Of a stretch of 45,569 bases of DNA, positions 1-9,700 are shown piece after piece (the first letter of the stretch is position 1; every line of letters begins with the position of its first letter). Location of the stretch: contig BBFS01000034.1 in NCBI GenBank assembly GCA_001313365.1, forward strand, positions 1-45,569, in the 5' to 3' direction. The stretch is from Paenarthrobacter nitroguajacolicus JCM 14115 (lineage in GTDB: Bacteria; Actinomycetota; Actinomycetes; Actinomycetales; Micrococcaceae). The notes beneath the pieces were generated by a model, which was not told the origin of the DNA, did no database searches, and saw only the letters and a list, made by a program, of their open reading frames with translations. A program made the translations under genes and the position numbers.

Positions 1-927
1 CTGCGGCCGCGGTACCGTCGGGCGTCCAGTCCCCCCCGGTGCCGGGAGTTACCTCCTGCTGACGCCGAACAGCGAGTTCTACCGCATTGATACGGCCTGA
101 GCGTCCCTGAGATCAACATCGATGATTGGGAACTGCGGGTGCACGGAATGGTTGAGCAGGAGGTCACCCTCACCTTCCAGGACCTGCTCGACGCCGATCT
201 GATCGAATCGCACGTCACCCTTACCTGCGTATCGAACCCGGTGAGCGGAAAGCTGGTGGGAAACGCCAAGTGGCTGGGCCTTCCCATCCGCGATGTCCTG
301 GCCAGAGCGAAACCCAAGGAGGGCGCGGACATGGTGCTCTCAAGGTCGATTGACGGCTTCAGCGCCTCCACTCCGCTGGAGGTCCTGCAGGATGACCGCG
401 ATGCCATGCTGGCCATTGGCATGAACGATGAGCCGCTTCCTGTGGAGCATGGATTCCCCCGTGCGGATGGTGGTTCCTGGGCTGTACGGCTTCGTCTCTG
501 CCACCAAGTGGGTGGTGGACTTGGAGGTCACCCGCTTCGCGGACAGCAAGGCTTACTGGACCGAACGCGGCTGGTCGGAGCGTGGCCCCATCAAGACCAT
601 GGCACGCGTGGACGTACCAGCGTCGTTTGCGAAAATGCCGGCAGGGAAGGTCGCCGTGGGCGGCACCGCATGGGCTCAGACTCGGGGGGGCATCACCAAG
701 GTGGAAGTGCAGATCGACGACGGCGATTGGGTGGAAGCAACGCTTTCCGACGAAGCTCCGTGATCACTTGGCGCCAGTGGTCCTACGAATGGGACGCCAC
801 GCCCGGCATCCACTACGTCAAGGCCCGGGCCACCGACGGAACCGGCGAAACCCAGACGGACAAGCGTGCCGATCCGGTGCCGGACGGAGCCTCGGGCTGG
901 CCGTCGGTGATGGTCACTGTGGAGTAG
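1..927 (+). CDS. Molybdopterin-dependent oxidoreductase (sulfite oxidase-like), 3' part
   Basis: This is the C-terminal part of a sulfite oxidase family enzyme; the 5' end lies outside the window. Reading across frame breaks gives the typical SEFYRIDTAL segment near 80-115, then LTCVSNP, which carries the conserved Cys expected to ligate molybdenum, then GNAKWLGLPI, the SIDGFS region and VPGLYGFVSATKWV. A Mo-co dimerisation domain follows (VQIDDGDWVEA, ITWRQWSYEWDATPG) up to a TAG at 925. Breaks lie near 51 and 103 (a C lost from CCC), 466 (an extra C before GTGCGG) and 760. Family members are often membrane-bound fusions, but the membrane part would be upstream and is not visible. The substrate cannot be read from the sequence. 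The gene overlaps the convergent PAP2 gene by 14 bp. Confidence 0.85.
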
Positions 928-1702
928 TTGGTTGTTCGCCAGGGATTCGGACGGTTCGCCAGGTGTCCACTGCAATGACTGCACTGAGCACGATAAGTGA
1001 CAGTGACACCGACGCCACTGCATCACTGGCCCAGTGATAGCCCAGATAGAGCCGACTGACCGCCGCCAGAAAGACGCCGATGATAGCGACGGCAAAACTG
1101 AGGATGGTGGCCTTGGGGTTCCGGTGCCGTGAGAAGACCAGGAAGGTAGTGACCAGCAGGAAGTCAGAGGCTCCGAGGACATGCCCCCGAGGGAAACGAG
1201 TGTGTGTGGTCGGCGCCGAACAACATGAGGTCAACCGGTGGCCGCGGTCGTCCCACGGACCTGCCCACAAGCTGGGCCAGCCCCCCCACGCCTGTCAGCA
1301 TCGCGGCGGCAAGGAGCATCGGACGCCAGGCGTGCTTGGCCAGGACGCCCCCCCATGTCACAGTGACGATGAGGACGATGATGGGCAGCGCTACTGGACC
1401 GAAGATGACGGCGAGAATGATCATCAACACGGTCAGCGTTTCCGTACGAACACTCAAGAGCCACTCTCGTGCCGTGCTATCGGCGCTGGCCAGCCCGTCG
1501 TTGTTCAGGACACCGATGAGGCTGCAAGGAATATCGCCGAGCCTGTGATGGCCAAGAGTGCTGCGGTCCGGTACAGGGCTCTTCTCGCATGGGGTTCAAC
1601 GTAGCGCTCTTCCACGACGAATTTCTCGTGAAAGATACCCCCACCAGCCCTTTTGTTTGCTAGCCATGGCTTAGTGTCAGGGCGGCAAGGCTGCCGCGTC
1701 AA
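914..1702 (-). CDS. PAP2 family membrane phosphatase
   Basis: This is a multi-pass membrane phosphatase of the PAP2 superfamily, which dephosphorylates lipid phosphates such as phosphatidic acid or undecaprenyl pyrophosphate. All three signature motifs are visible: GRSVGRPRPP, then SFPSGHVLGAS, then SRLYLGYHWASD. About six hydrophobic segments surround them. The frame breaks near 1190, inside the PSGH motif, where GGGG reads as GGGGG, and again near 1460-1500. The N-terminus carries a basic stretch followed by the segment ALLAITGSAIFLAASSV. The start is uncertain: an in-frame start at 1702 exists, and a GTG near 1615 would give a more usual length. It is convergent with the molybdoenzyme gene. 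A role in recycling the polyprenyl carrier used by the downstream polysaccharide locus is possible but not shown. Confidence 0.85.
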
Positions 1703-1876
1703 CGGAGGCTTTCGACCGTGTCGCGTGAGTGCGCAAATGGGTCTCTCCGCTGGGGGGGTCGCCGCCTATATGGAAAACCAAGTTTTTTTGCTAAATTGCT
1801 GCCGAGAGTTTACTGCATGCCGAATGACCCGAGTGCGTTGGTACTGTCCTGTTGGCCGTGATGGTGATGGTGAGGT

Positions 1877-2653
1877 GTGGAGTTGGAGAATAAAACTGCC
1901 GCTGCTTGGTCCGCAGACTTTGAGCAGCTAAGTGATCTGATTGTCGAAACAGAAGACATCAAAGCTTTTCTTGATGGGATGGCTTGCCTCGCGGCCAAAG
2001 TGGTCTCCCGTGCGGCTGGTACGCGTGTTGAATGCGCGGTGACCCTAGGCCGGCACAAGCGGCCCGGGACCATCGGTGGCAGCACCGACCAGGCCATGGT
2101 GATGGAGCGTATTGAGCAAACGCTGGGGGAGGGGGCCCTGCATTGATGCGCTGGTCAACGGTCATCCGGTCCTTCTTGATGATGCCCACCCATCTCCTCA
2201 GTGGACTGATTACAGGGGCGCGCTGAGTGCGGCTGGTATGCATAGCGCCTGGGTGTGCCTCTGGCGCTGGCCGAGGACGGCGCTGCCGTACTTACTTTCT
2301 TTTCCCCCCCGGGCCCGGGCAGCTTCACCCGGGATGTAGTCGCCGAGGCTCTGACCTTCTCGGAGCTGGCGAGCAAAGCACTGCGGGTGGCGCTCCGGAT
2401 AACGAGTCTGAACGAGCTCACCGAAAATCTTGACGCTGCCATTAAAAGTCGATCCGTCATCGACACCGCCTGTGGTGTGATCATCTCTCAGAACAGATGC
2501 ACGCAAGATGAGGCCTTCGCCATTTTGCGCAAAGCATCAAGTGACAGGAACCAGAAGTTGCATGACCTGGCAGCTGCTTTGGTTGACGGCGTGGGCCATC
2601 AGCAATCTATTCCCGCCAGGGCGGGGGGGCTTCTCATCCAAAGCGTCCAGTGA
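1877..2653 (+). CDS. GAF and ANTAR domain regulator
   Basis: The N-terminal two thirds reads as a GAF-type sensor domain (DFEQLSDLIVETEDIKAF to the VPLALAEDGAAVLTFF strand). The C-terminal part is an ANTAR RNA-binding domain: LDAAIKSRSVIDTACG, then IISQNRCTQDEAFAILRKA, then SSDRNQKLHDLAAALV. ANTAR proteins usually bind paired hairpins in nascent RNA and prevent termination, so this is expected to be a cytoplasmic antiterminator responding to a small ligand or stress signal. I chose the GTG at 1877, preceded by a GAGG-like site. Frame breaks occur near 2130-2145, 2190 and 2245. The run at 2625 adds one residue near the C-terminus. Single GAF-ANTAR genes are abundant in Arthrobacter-like genomes, and no partner kinase is adjacent. 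Confidence 0.85.
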
Positions 2654-2669
2654 CCAGAACATGAGGCTT

Positions 2670-3001
2670 ATCGATCCACAGGACGCGGCTCGGTCAGTTT
2701 CTCGGGGGCCGAGTGGTTTGGCGAAGCGTTGCCGACCACGCAGAACGAGGTACACGGCGGCTCCCAGGACTGGCAGCGCGACTATCAGTACGGCCCATCC
2801 AACGCGCGCCCATCCTGATAACGCGCGGTCCGTGACTGCAAGTAAGAGCGTCGCGAGCACTGCGATCCCGAGGATGATGCTCGGTAGTGCCGACAGAGCC
2901 ATCAATCCAAAGTTTGGCTGCAGGGACTCTCCTGGCCCTGCAGTACGACTACGAGCTCGTTGCCCATGCTGAGCTTCCTCCCACGTTAGTTGGCTGTACA
3001 T
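2670..3001 (-). CDS. Small PLDc_N-type membrane protein
   Basis: This is a short protein of about 100 residues with two hydrophobic segments, ALPSIILGIAVLATLLLAV and GWAVLIVALPVLGAAVYLVL, followed by the basic tail RGRQRF. The pattern matches the phospholipase D nuclease N-terminal (PLDc_N) family, whose members are small membrane proteins of unknown function. Removing one G from the five-G run near 2703 gives a natural end, GPEKLTEPRPVDR followed by TAA at 2670-2672. The start is unsure. ATG 3001 is in frame. A second ATG near 2968 has a much better GGAGGA site 7 nt upstream but sits in another frame, so a length error may hide the true start. The gene is convergent with the ANTAR gene. Confidence 0.6.
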
Positions 3002-3058
3002 CCGTAGAGCCCCGCCGTTGAGGCGCGGTTCCGCGGTCCATGAATGGTTCACTGGACT

Positions 3059-3963
3059 ATGACCATGGGCGAACTGCGCACCGCTATGACCGATGACCTC
3101 GAGATTGCATACTACGACAATGGCCCGGCGGACGGACCAGTCGCGGTACTCCTCCACGGCTTTCCCTACGACGTGCTCAGCTTCGAGGCCGTTGTCCCCT
3201 TGTTGGCGGAGCGCGGGATCCGCTCCATAACTCCGTACCTACGCGGCTACGGTCCCACCCGGTTCCGTGAGGCCACGACGCTTCGCTCCGGCCAACAAGC
3301 GGCTGTCGGACAAGACTTGCTCGATCTCATCGATGCCCTCGAATTGCAGCCTCCAGTGGTCGCCGGGTATGACTGGGGCGGCCGGGCGGCCTGCATTGCC
3401 GCAGCCGTCCGCCCCCCCCAAGGCATAGCCGGTCTCGTGACTGTCGGGGGCTACGCAATCCAGGACATCGCTGCGTCGGTCGAGCCGGCGGCCCCTTTAG
3501 ACGAGTATCGGGACTGGTACCAGTGGTACTTCAACACCGATCGCGGACGCGCCGGCCTCGAGGCAAATCGCGAGGAATTGTGCCGCCTGCTCTGGCAATT
3601 GTGGTCACCGGAATGGGCCGAGGCTGACCACGCATTCACCTCCAGCAGTCCCAGCCTGCACAACCCGGACTTCGTTGATGTCGCGGTACATTCCTATCGA
3701 CATCGCCATCGTGCCGCGGTTGGTGATGATCGCTTCAATGAGCTAGAAGCATTTCTCGCGACTTCGCCGCCCATCTCGGTACCAACCATTTCGCTCGACG
3801 CTCTGGCCGACGGGTTCGGGCCGGACGACTCTGAGCGGGATAAGCAGCATTTCACCGGTCCTTTCGAAATCCGCAGGTTACCGGGAATAGGCCACAACGT
3901 CCCTCAAGAGGCACCGCGGGCGTCGCCGACGCTGTCGCCGACCTTCTGGCCGCGCTTCCTTGA
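3059..3963 (+). CDS. Alpha/beta hydrolase, epoxide hydrolase-like
   Basis: This is a cytoplasmic alpha/beta-fold hydrolase of about 300 residues. The oxyanion motif HGFP is near residue 34. The nucleophile elbow GYDWGGR places Asp, not Ser, at the catalytic position, as in epoxide hydrolases and haloalkane dehalogenases. The catalytic His lies in PGIGHNVPQEAP. The region between (EYRDWYQWYFNTDRGRAG) fits the lid. One length error near 3918 breaks the frame; reading across it gives VADAVADLLAALP and a TGA at 3961. Starts at 3044, 3059 and 3086 are all possible, and none has a strong ribosome site. The substrate is not predictable. Confidence 0.85.
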
Positions 3964-4045
3964 ACGAACAGGCGACGTCGCCGCATGCAGCGCCCCTGTA
4001 GCATCAGCACCATCACCGCATTCCCGCGTAGAGGAGCCGGAAGCC

Positions 4046-4503
4046 ATGCCTGAAATATCTGACGGAACCGCCACCACAACCAGTAAGACATTCAGCCGGG
4101 AAACGCGGATCGCCACCACCATCGACGCGCCCCCCCGTCCACTGTCTGGCGGCTCTTGACCAACGCCAAGGACTACCCGGCGTGGAATTCCACCATCGTG
4201 TCAGTGGACGGTGAAATAGCCCCCCCGGGATCGAAAATCAAGCTGGTCTCCAAGCTGGATCCGAGCCGCACATTCACACTCAAGGTCAAAGAGTTCCAGG
4301 CGCCGACAAAGCTGGCTTGGGGTGACGCCCTCGGCGCCCGCATCTACACCATTGCGGAGACCAACGATGGGCGGTCCCGGTTTGAGATGGTCGAGAAGAT
4401 TGGCGGTCCCATCTTTCCGCTTTTTGCGTCAAAGATCCCGTCCTTTGACGCCAGCTTCACCCAGTTCGCGGCGGACCTGAAGGCGGCGGCGGAAAAGGCT
4501 TAA
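4046..4503 (+). CDS. SRPBCC family protein
   Basis: This protein of about 150 residues has the polyketide cyclase/START-like (SRPBCC) pattern: an N-terminal strand ETRIATTIDAPPSTVWRLLTN, a helix with DYPAWNSTI, the central strand pair IAPGSKIKLVSKL and LKVKEFQAPTKLAWG, and a long C-terminal helix SFTQFAADLKAAAEKA. These proteins form a ligand-binding cavity, and many are annotated only as cyclase/dehydrase or hydrophobic-ligand binders. The start at 4046 has GAGGAG about 10 nt upstream. The C run near 4131 breaks the frame, and the run near 4219 adds one Pro to what should read IAPGSK. It lies 82 bp downstream of the hydrolase and may be cotranscribed with it. Confidence 0.75.
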
Positions 4504-4518
4504 AAATAACGACGGCGG

Positions 4519-4543
4519 TACTCACGAAATCCCTCCGTGAGTA
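4519..4543. terminator. Perfect 8-bp hairpin, possible terminator
   Basis: TACTCACG (4519-4526) and CGTGAGTA (4536-4543) form a perfect stem with a 9-nt loop. GCGG at 4515 and CCGC at 4547 can extend it past a bulge. It sits 15 bp after the SRPBCC stop and before the lipoprotein promoter. No T-tract follows, so it could instead be an operator. Confidence 0.45.
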
Positions 4544-4614
4544 GTTCCGCCCGGGCGTGGATCCGTTTACGCTGGTAGTTACTAAGTACCCTTGCTATTT
4601 CGGAGGTTGATCTG

Positions 4615-5431
4615 ATGCAAAGAGCCTCAGCGTTGGGAGTGTTGGCGGTTGGGGGGGCGTTGGCTTTGGCCGGGTGCACAGGCGGCGGGGGTGGCGCAGC
4701 AAGCCCTTCCGGTACCACGTCGGCGTCGGAGTCGGAGGCGGCCCAGGCAAAGGTCTACAGCGAGGACGAGTTACGGGACCTCATCTCCGGAATGAAAGAC
4801 GGTGACGGTAACGAACTCAAGCTCTACTCAAAGGATCAGGTGGACCAAGGCAGCAACGTCGCCAACCTGCTCCTGAGTACCGCCACCGTCGATCCGGGTG
4901 ACTGCAAGGACATCGCCACAGCAGGGCTGATGGACACGGTTGAAAACGGAGACATTGCCGTCGCGCTGTCTGAGGGCGAGCAGCCGAGGTCCCTGTCTGC
5001 ACAGTCCGGCAGCGAGGGGGCCGGATGCGAATAAGGTTCTCCAGGACATCAGTGCCAAGATGGACGGCTGCGAGAAGTTCACGGTGAAAACCCTTGCCGG
5101 TACCTATGACGTCACCAGTGAGAAACTTCAAGCCGAAACGAACGCCCAGGAAACGTTTGGAACCGTCAGCACCCGGTCTGGCGAAACCCAGCAGAAGCTG
5201 ATGCAAGTTTCCGCCGCGGAGGGGAGATTGCTGGTCGTGGCCACCAAGAGCGGGGCAACCCTGGGTGATCCTGACCAGAAGGAGCTTGAGGATTTGATCA
5301 ACCAGGTCCTTGAGAAAGCCGAAGGCGGCAGCGGAACCAGCAGCCCGATGCCAAGCAGCTCTTCGAGCAGCCCGTCGACGCCGGCTCCTTCGTCGACTTC
5401 AGAATCACCATCGTCTCGTCACCTGAGGTGA
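4615..5431 (+). CDS. Secreted lipoprotein with Ser/Pro-rich tail
   Basis: This is an exported lipoprotein of about 270 residues. The signal peptide ends in a clear lipobox, ALALAGC, at about residues 16-22, followed by a Gly-rich linker. The body has two similar cysteine-containing halves, with DPGDCKDIATAGLMD and ISAKMDGCEKFTV, a pattern like the extracellular sensor domains of actinobacterial lipoproteins (PknH-C or LpqN type). I see this as resemblance only. The C-terminus is a low-complexity Ser/Pro/Thr tail of about 35 residues. The start has a good site, CGGAGG, 8 nt before the ATG. One frame break near 5017 (GGGGG) is bridged by GPDANKVLQD. Its ligand and partner are unknown. Confidence 0.75.
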
Positions 5432-5451
5432 CGCCGACAACGACTGCCACG

Positions 5452-5471
5452 GAGGACAGCGATAGGTCCTC
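5452..5471. terminator. Short hairpin between convergent genes
   Basis: GAGGAC (5452-5457) pairs with GTCCTC (5466-5471) over an 8-nt loop. It lies in the 68-bp gap between the lipoprotein stop and the convergent FG-GAP stop, so it could stop transcription from both sides. The stem is short and there is no strong T-tract. Confidence 0.35.
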
Positions 5472-5499
5472 GCTTCGCCAAGCCCGTCCCCCCCTTAGG

Positions 5500-6735
5500 T
5501 TAGATGAGGTCTTTGAAGATGTCCCATCCGGTTCCTATTTGGCCTTGGTTGAACAGCGAGTAGTCTCCCTGAACGCCAGTGTTGGAGTAACGGAAGAGAT
5601 CGCCGCCGTGGGTATAGGCGATGAGATCATTTCTGGAAGTGCTGTATGACTTGAAGTAGGGACCTGCGCTGCTGATTTCGGTCATTGCGTCCCAGCCGTG
5701 GCCTACCCTCAATGGTGAGTTCCAGCCGCCATGTCCGTTGGTGGGGTACTGGTAGAGGAAGCCGCTGCGGTCACGGGCGAAGATGTCCGCTGTCCCATCA
5801 CCGGTGGAATCTCCGGCTGCGATGATCTTGTCGAAGATCTGCCAGCCGGAACCTACTCGTGACGGCGTAAGCCATCCTCCCGAGCCGTTGCCGGGGGTAG
5901 AGATGCAGGTTACCTGATCGGTCGCGGGCGAGGACGTCGTTTATGCCGTCACCGTTAAAGTCGCCAGGTCCGACGATCGAATCGAAAATGTTCCAACCGG
6001 AGCCGACCCGTTTGGGTGGGAGCCAGCCGCCGTCCCCGTCGCCGGGGGGGTAGAGGTGCAGGTTGCCGGCGCTGTCCCGTCCTAGCACGTCGTTGTTCCC
6101 GTCTCCGTCGAAGTCGCCAGGGGAGAAGACGATGTCGAAGATGTTCCATCCCGTTCCGACCACCCTGGGTTCATCCCAGGAGCTCGGAAACTGGAGGAGT
6201 TCCGTGCCAGGCCCCCAATAGATCCATTCCGGTTCGTATGTCCGGGGGTAGAGCACAAGGTCGCCGTCGTCGGTGCGGCCCAGCAGTTCAAAGTTCCCCC
6301 CCGGCCCGTCCAGCCCATGGCCCGGTTGGATGCTTCAACTGGCGGCGTCTCCCTGCTGTGGAACACCTGTGGTGTTTCGCACGTGGTGTGGACTGTCATC
6401 GAGATGCGGTTGCCCCGGTCCCCGGGGGGGACGAGCTTCAGGAATTCCCCTTGCCTGTCGGCCGGCAGCGGAACGCCGTTGCTGAGCCATTCGAGAACGA
6501 ACCCGTTTGGGGGGGCTTCCTCAGTCTTGCATTTCTGGAACTGTGCTATCCCAAGGGTCAGTTCAGACCCTACGTAAGGCAGCCCCCCCACTATTGGCGG
6601 CACAAAACCGGATGCCTGCGGCGTTGCCTCGTTGCCTTCTTCAGCCACGGCCGGCGCCAATCCAACCGCCGTTGACCCCCCACCAGTAGCGCGGCAAGAA
6701 CTGCCGATTTCACTGCAAACGCACGAAAAGTTCGC
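5500..6735 (-). CDS. Secreted FG-GAP/VCBS repeat protein, copy 1
   Basis: This is an exported repeat protein of about 400 residues. It starts MRTFRAFAVKSAVLAALLVG with a signal peptide ending near AEEG. An N-terminal domain follows (VGSELTLG, LEWLSNGVPLPADRQGEFL) that resembles an Ig-like domain. Then come four repeats of about 45 residues, each with GxGWxIFD, the calcium-binding loop DFDGDGxND and LHLYPPGDGxGGW. These repeats are typical of beta-propeller FG-GAP domains. The C-terminus ends GTGWDIFKDLI at TAA 5500. Frame breaks occur near 5720, 5895, 6290 and 6680. It is about 60-70 percent identical by eye to the gene at 10,056, which lies in the opposite orientation. Its likely role is an extracellular or cell-surface protein; substrate binding is unknown. 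Confidence 0.85.
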
Positions 6736-6744
6736 ATAATCCCC

Positions 6745-6788
6745 CCAACTCGGATATTCACCAATTTGAGCAGAGCCTAACACCGGTC
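6745..6788 (-). promoter_or_regulatory. Upstream segment conserved with the second FG-GAP gene
   Basis: Read on the minus strand, this holds GTGTTAGGCTCTGCTCAAAT and then TTGG. The same sequence, with one base missing, precedes FG-GAP copy 2 at 10,010-10,050. It probably contains the promoter or 5' UTR common to the two paralogues. Confidence 0.5.
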
Positions 6789-6830
6789 ATAACCGAGGCG
6801 GACGTTCAACGGGGGGGATGGACGAAAAAT

Positions 6831-6851
6831 GAGTACCTATCACTAGTGCGC
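6831..6851 (+). promoter_or_regulatory. Recurrent 21-bp intergenic motif, copy 1 (divergent form)
   Basis: The pattern is GAGTACC, nine bases, then TGCGC, preceded by GAAAAAT. It has the same spacing as the copies at 9814 and 39,713 but differs in the middle (TATCACTAG). It lies between two divergent genes, so the target could be either. Confidence 0.4.
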
Positions 6852-7042
6852 TGATCGGACTTCGGGTCTTTACTTAGTTCAGCGGATCCAACGAACGGCC
6901 AGTGTTTCCCCCCCCATTGGCCGGGGGCTGCCCTCGGTTCCGCGGCATGGGCCGGACGGCGGGTGCCCAAAATTATCGTCCGGCCCTTCGCCAAGGCTTC
7001 CCGGGAACAACACCTGGGCGGTGCAGGATGGAAGGTCCGGTC

Positions 7043-7321
7043 ATGGCACGCTTTCGCATCACGGTTACACATGTGATTGAGATGGAAGAGGAAGTTTTAC
7101 AGGAAGCGGCGCTTGAGCTCCCGAGTGTTATGGCAGGTATCCGGCTGGATGGAGAAGTGTCCGTGGCCCTTGCATCGATGCCTGAATATGCCGGTCAAGC
7201 CTTGGGCGTGGAGTTGCATAACCAAATGCTCCTGCTGCTTCGGAACCGACAATATGTTGTGCCAGGAGGGATGCCGGAGATCAGGGTGGAGCCGGTGTGC
7301 GAGCTTGATGGTGCGGCCTAA
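7043..7321 (+). CDS. Hypothetical protein, 92 aa
   Basis: This small intact reading frame encodes MARFRITVTHVIEMEEEVLQ and ends CELDGAA. It has alternating hydrophobic strands and a helix (EYAGQALGVELHNQMLLLL) and no signal peptide or membrane segment, so it is probably a small soluble alpha/beta protein. A GGAAGG site lies 8 nt before the ATG; an alternative ATG lies 15 nt upstream. I do not recognise the family. It precedes the DUF7793-like gene by 118 bp on the same strand. Confidence 0.6.
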   Translation: MARFRITVTHVIEMEEEVLQEAALELPSVMAGIRLDGEVSVALASMPEYAGQALGVELHNQMLLLLRNRQYVVPGGMPEIRVEPVCELDGAA

Positions 7322-7439
7322 CATCTGCCTTGTGTCACAACGGCCGGGTGGTAGCGGCTAAGACCTCTGTTTTGGGTGGTCGCTGAGAACTTCAGCAGCT
7401 AGTCTTAGCGCCATACGATGTTGGGGGGGAGAGTGTGGG

Positions 7440-7819
7440 ATGGAACCAATCACTGTTGGCGGCGGTAAGGGAACGGTAGAACTCGATGCTGAGGGAGTTT
7501 TCCACCTCGTCTGGAATCCGGGGGGGACTGTTTTAGCGGCCGATGATGTGCGCGCTGCGATGACATCGATCAACGAAGTTGCCGACGGCGCCGAGTATCC
7601 GATGCTGATCGATATCACGAACACCCGGACGGTGACTCGTCAGGCTAAATCCGTATTCAGCACCAAGTGCGCTGCTTCGCGAATTGCCTTGGTTGGCTCA
7701 AATCCGGTCAATCGTGTCATTGCCAATTTCGCCATGGCGCGGCGGTCTCTTCCGTGTCCAACCCAATTTTTCGCCTCGCATGATGAGCCATGGCGTGGCT
7801 TCTCGGCGACCCAAGATAA
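7440..7819 (+). CDS. DUF7793-like (STAS/SpoIIAA-fold) protein
   Basis: This is a soluble protein of about 126 residues. The pattern FHLVWNPG, then MLIDITNTRTVTRQAKSVF, then SRIALVGSNPVNRVIANF and CPTQFFASHDEAMAWLLGD is what I know from the short proteins now called DUF7793, related to the STAS/SpoIIAA fold and common in Arthrobacter. The longer apparent reading frame is an artefact: restoring one base near 7787 gives EAMAWLLGDPR and a TAA at 7817. The start ATG 7440 follows a GGGGGGAGAGTG stretch. The function is unknown. A regulatory, non-enzymatic role is inferred from the fold only. Confidence 0.7.
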
Positions 7820-8076
7820 TCCGGGGGGACCGGACGCTGGTGGACTACTGACTAACGACGGCGGTGCTCCCGCCACCATCGGTCTCGGGGGGGCCCGGCG
7901 TTAAGGATTCGTCAAGAAATCTCCATTTCCCCCTCTAATGGTCTGATATCGGTGCTACTTTCTGCACGAGCCCTGAAGCTGACGGGCTGTCCGGAAAGGG
8001 ATCCAGTGTTCGAACATCCTTGGGTGCGCGCCCGATGACGCGCGCCCCCGGAACGACTGCCAATGGCTGAACGCCT

Positions 8077-9472
8077 ATGATCCGCCGCAACCCGGTTCTG
8101 CAGGCCCTCGGCCACGAAGGGGGGGATCGACTCAAGGCAGCGCTGCTGCACCCAGTCCGTTTAGTGCCGTTGGCATTCCTGGCCGTGATCATCCTCGGCG
8201 CCGGAATACTGATGCTGCCGATAGCCCGGACAGGCGAGGGCGAAGACATCGTCACCACGGCGTTCTTCACCGCCGTTTCGTCTGTCTGCGTCACCGGTCT
8301 TATCACTGTGGATACAGCTACCTACTGGACCCCGTTCGGGCACGCGGTGATTCTGGGGGGGCTCATTCAGGTGGGAGGTTTCGGGATCATGTCCTTGGCA
8401 ACCCTGCTGGCTTTGTTCGTCCGCAAGTCCATCGGCTTGCGAGGCCAGCTCGTGCCCAATCCGAACCCACACGCTGAACTTCGGTGACGTCAAGTCTGTG
8501 CTTTTCAGGGTGGTGAAGATTATGGCTGTCTTTGAGGCCATTACGGCGCTCGTCCTGACCGTGCGTTTTTGGGTGGCGTATGACGACAACCCCGGTACGG
8601 CTCTATGGCACGGCGTTTTCCACGCCATCTCCGCATTCAACAACGCAGGCTTTGCCCTGTACAGCGATAATCTCATCGGCTTCGCGGAAGACCCTTGGAT
8701 CATCGTCCCCATCTGCGCCGCCATCATTGCCGGAGGACTCGGTTTCCCGGTAATCATCCAATTGTTCAGGGACCGCCCCCAAGTTTAAGAACTGGACCAT
8801 TCACCTCCGGTTGACCATTTTTGGTTCATTGCTTCTGCTGGCAGTGGGCGTAGTTCTCTTTGCTGCCTTTGAGTGGAACCGGGCAGAGACACTTGGGCCG
8901 CTGAGCTTTGGCGGGAAGATACTGGGCTCGTTGGCGGGCGGCGTGTTCCCGCGAACGGCAGGTTTCAACAGCATCGACTACGGGGGGGTGGCAACCCCCT
9001 GAAACGCTAATGATCACCAACGTGCTGATGTTCATCGGCGGCGGAAGCGCAGGAACGGCCGGCGGTATCAAGATCACGACGTTCCTGGTTCTAGGATTCG
9101 CGATTTGGAACGAAGTCCGTGGCCGCGAGCAAGTCACCATCGCACACCGGTCCATCAGTTCTTCCACTCAACGCCAAGCTCTCACCGTCGCCCTGCTGGG
9201 AGTCGGGGGGGCGGTCATCCTGGGGGACATTGCTGCTCCTCATGTCCACCGACTACACCCTGGAGAAAGTGCTCTTCGAATCAATTTCTGCCTTCGGAAC
9301 GGTTGGCTTGAGCACGGGAATCACGTACAACCTGCCACCCACTGCCGAGTGGGTTTTGATGGCACTGATGTTCGCCGGCCGAATTGGAACGGTCACGGTT
9401 GCTTCAGCCATCGCCCTGGCCTCCCGGCCGAGGCTGTTCATGCTGCCCGAAGAACGGCCGATCATCGGATGA
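8077..9472 (+). CDS. trkH: TrkH-type potassium uptake channel subunit
   Basis: This is an integral membrane potassium transporter of the Trk/Ktr/HKT superfamily, about 460 residues. All four selectivity-filter loops, each with its key Gly, are visible: SSVCVTGL, AFNNAGFALY, GVFPRTAGFN and AFGTVGLSTGIT. Eight or more membrane segments surround them, and FIGGGSAGTAGGIK is the family signature. The frame breaks near 8455, 8780, 8985 and 9230. The G run at 8357 adds a Gly to what should read HAVILGLIQVGG. The C-terminus is RPIIG and TGA 9470. No TrkA or KtrA gating partner is adjacent, so it must be encoded elsewhere. The convergent 55-residue membrane protein follows 60 bp downstream. Confidence 0.93.
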
Positions 9473-9532
9473 CACTTTTAGAAGGAAAAACGAAGCGCTG
9501 AGGTCACTCCGCAATTCAGGGGGGGCGCCTTC

Positions 9533-9700
9533 TCAGGCCGCCTCACTTTTCTCCCGGTCCTTCTCCTGCGCGTGGTCAGGGGGGGCTTCCCGGCCACTGC
9601 GCTGTTCTGCCCGGTACAGCCCAGTGAGCATCATCATGATGACTCCCACCCACATCACGGCCGTCACAAGGACAAAGCCCATCAGAACCAGAGCCTGCAT
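9533..9700 (-). CDS. Tiny membrane protein, 55 aa
   Basis: An intact reading frame of 56 codons encodes MQALVLMGFVLVTAVMWVG with one long hydrophobic segment to about residue 29, then the charged tail RAEQRSGREAPPDHAQEKDR. It fits a single-pass membrane protein with a cytoplasmic charged tail. It ends 60 bp after the convergent trkH stop and is divergent from FG-GAP copy 2. I do not recognise the family. The 7-C run in it keeps the frame, but the second Pro in EAPPD may be an artefact. No strong ribosome site is seen. Confidence 0.5.
   Translation of the reverse strand: MQALVLMGFVLVTAVMWVGVIMMMLTGLYRAEQRSGREAPPDHAQEKDREKSEAA

Larger units (their letters stand above)
6736..7042. other. Intergenic region between divergent genes
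   Basis: This 307-bp gap holds the upstream region of FG-GAP copy 1 and of the small gene at 7043. It contains the segment 6745-6788, shared with the other FG-GAP copy, and the 21-bp motif at 6831. The part from 6860 to 7020 shows an 8-C run and no gene I can support. Confidence 0.5.

Noticed and set aside
1..927. Molybdoenzyme gene as a true pseudogene
   Set aside because: Every break is a length change in a base run, and the same pattern affects almost all genes here, including essential-looking ones such as galU and rmlB.
676..1182. Long minus-strand frame of 168 codons
   Set aside because: It overlaps real genes on both strands. Only its middle part matches the PAP2 gene, which reads better through a corrected frame.
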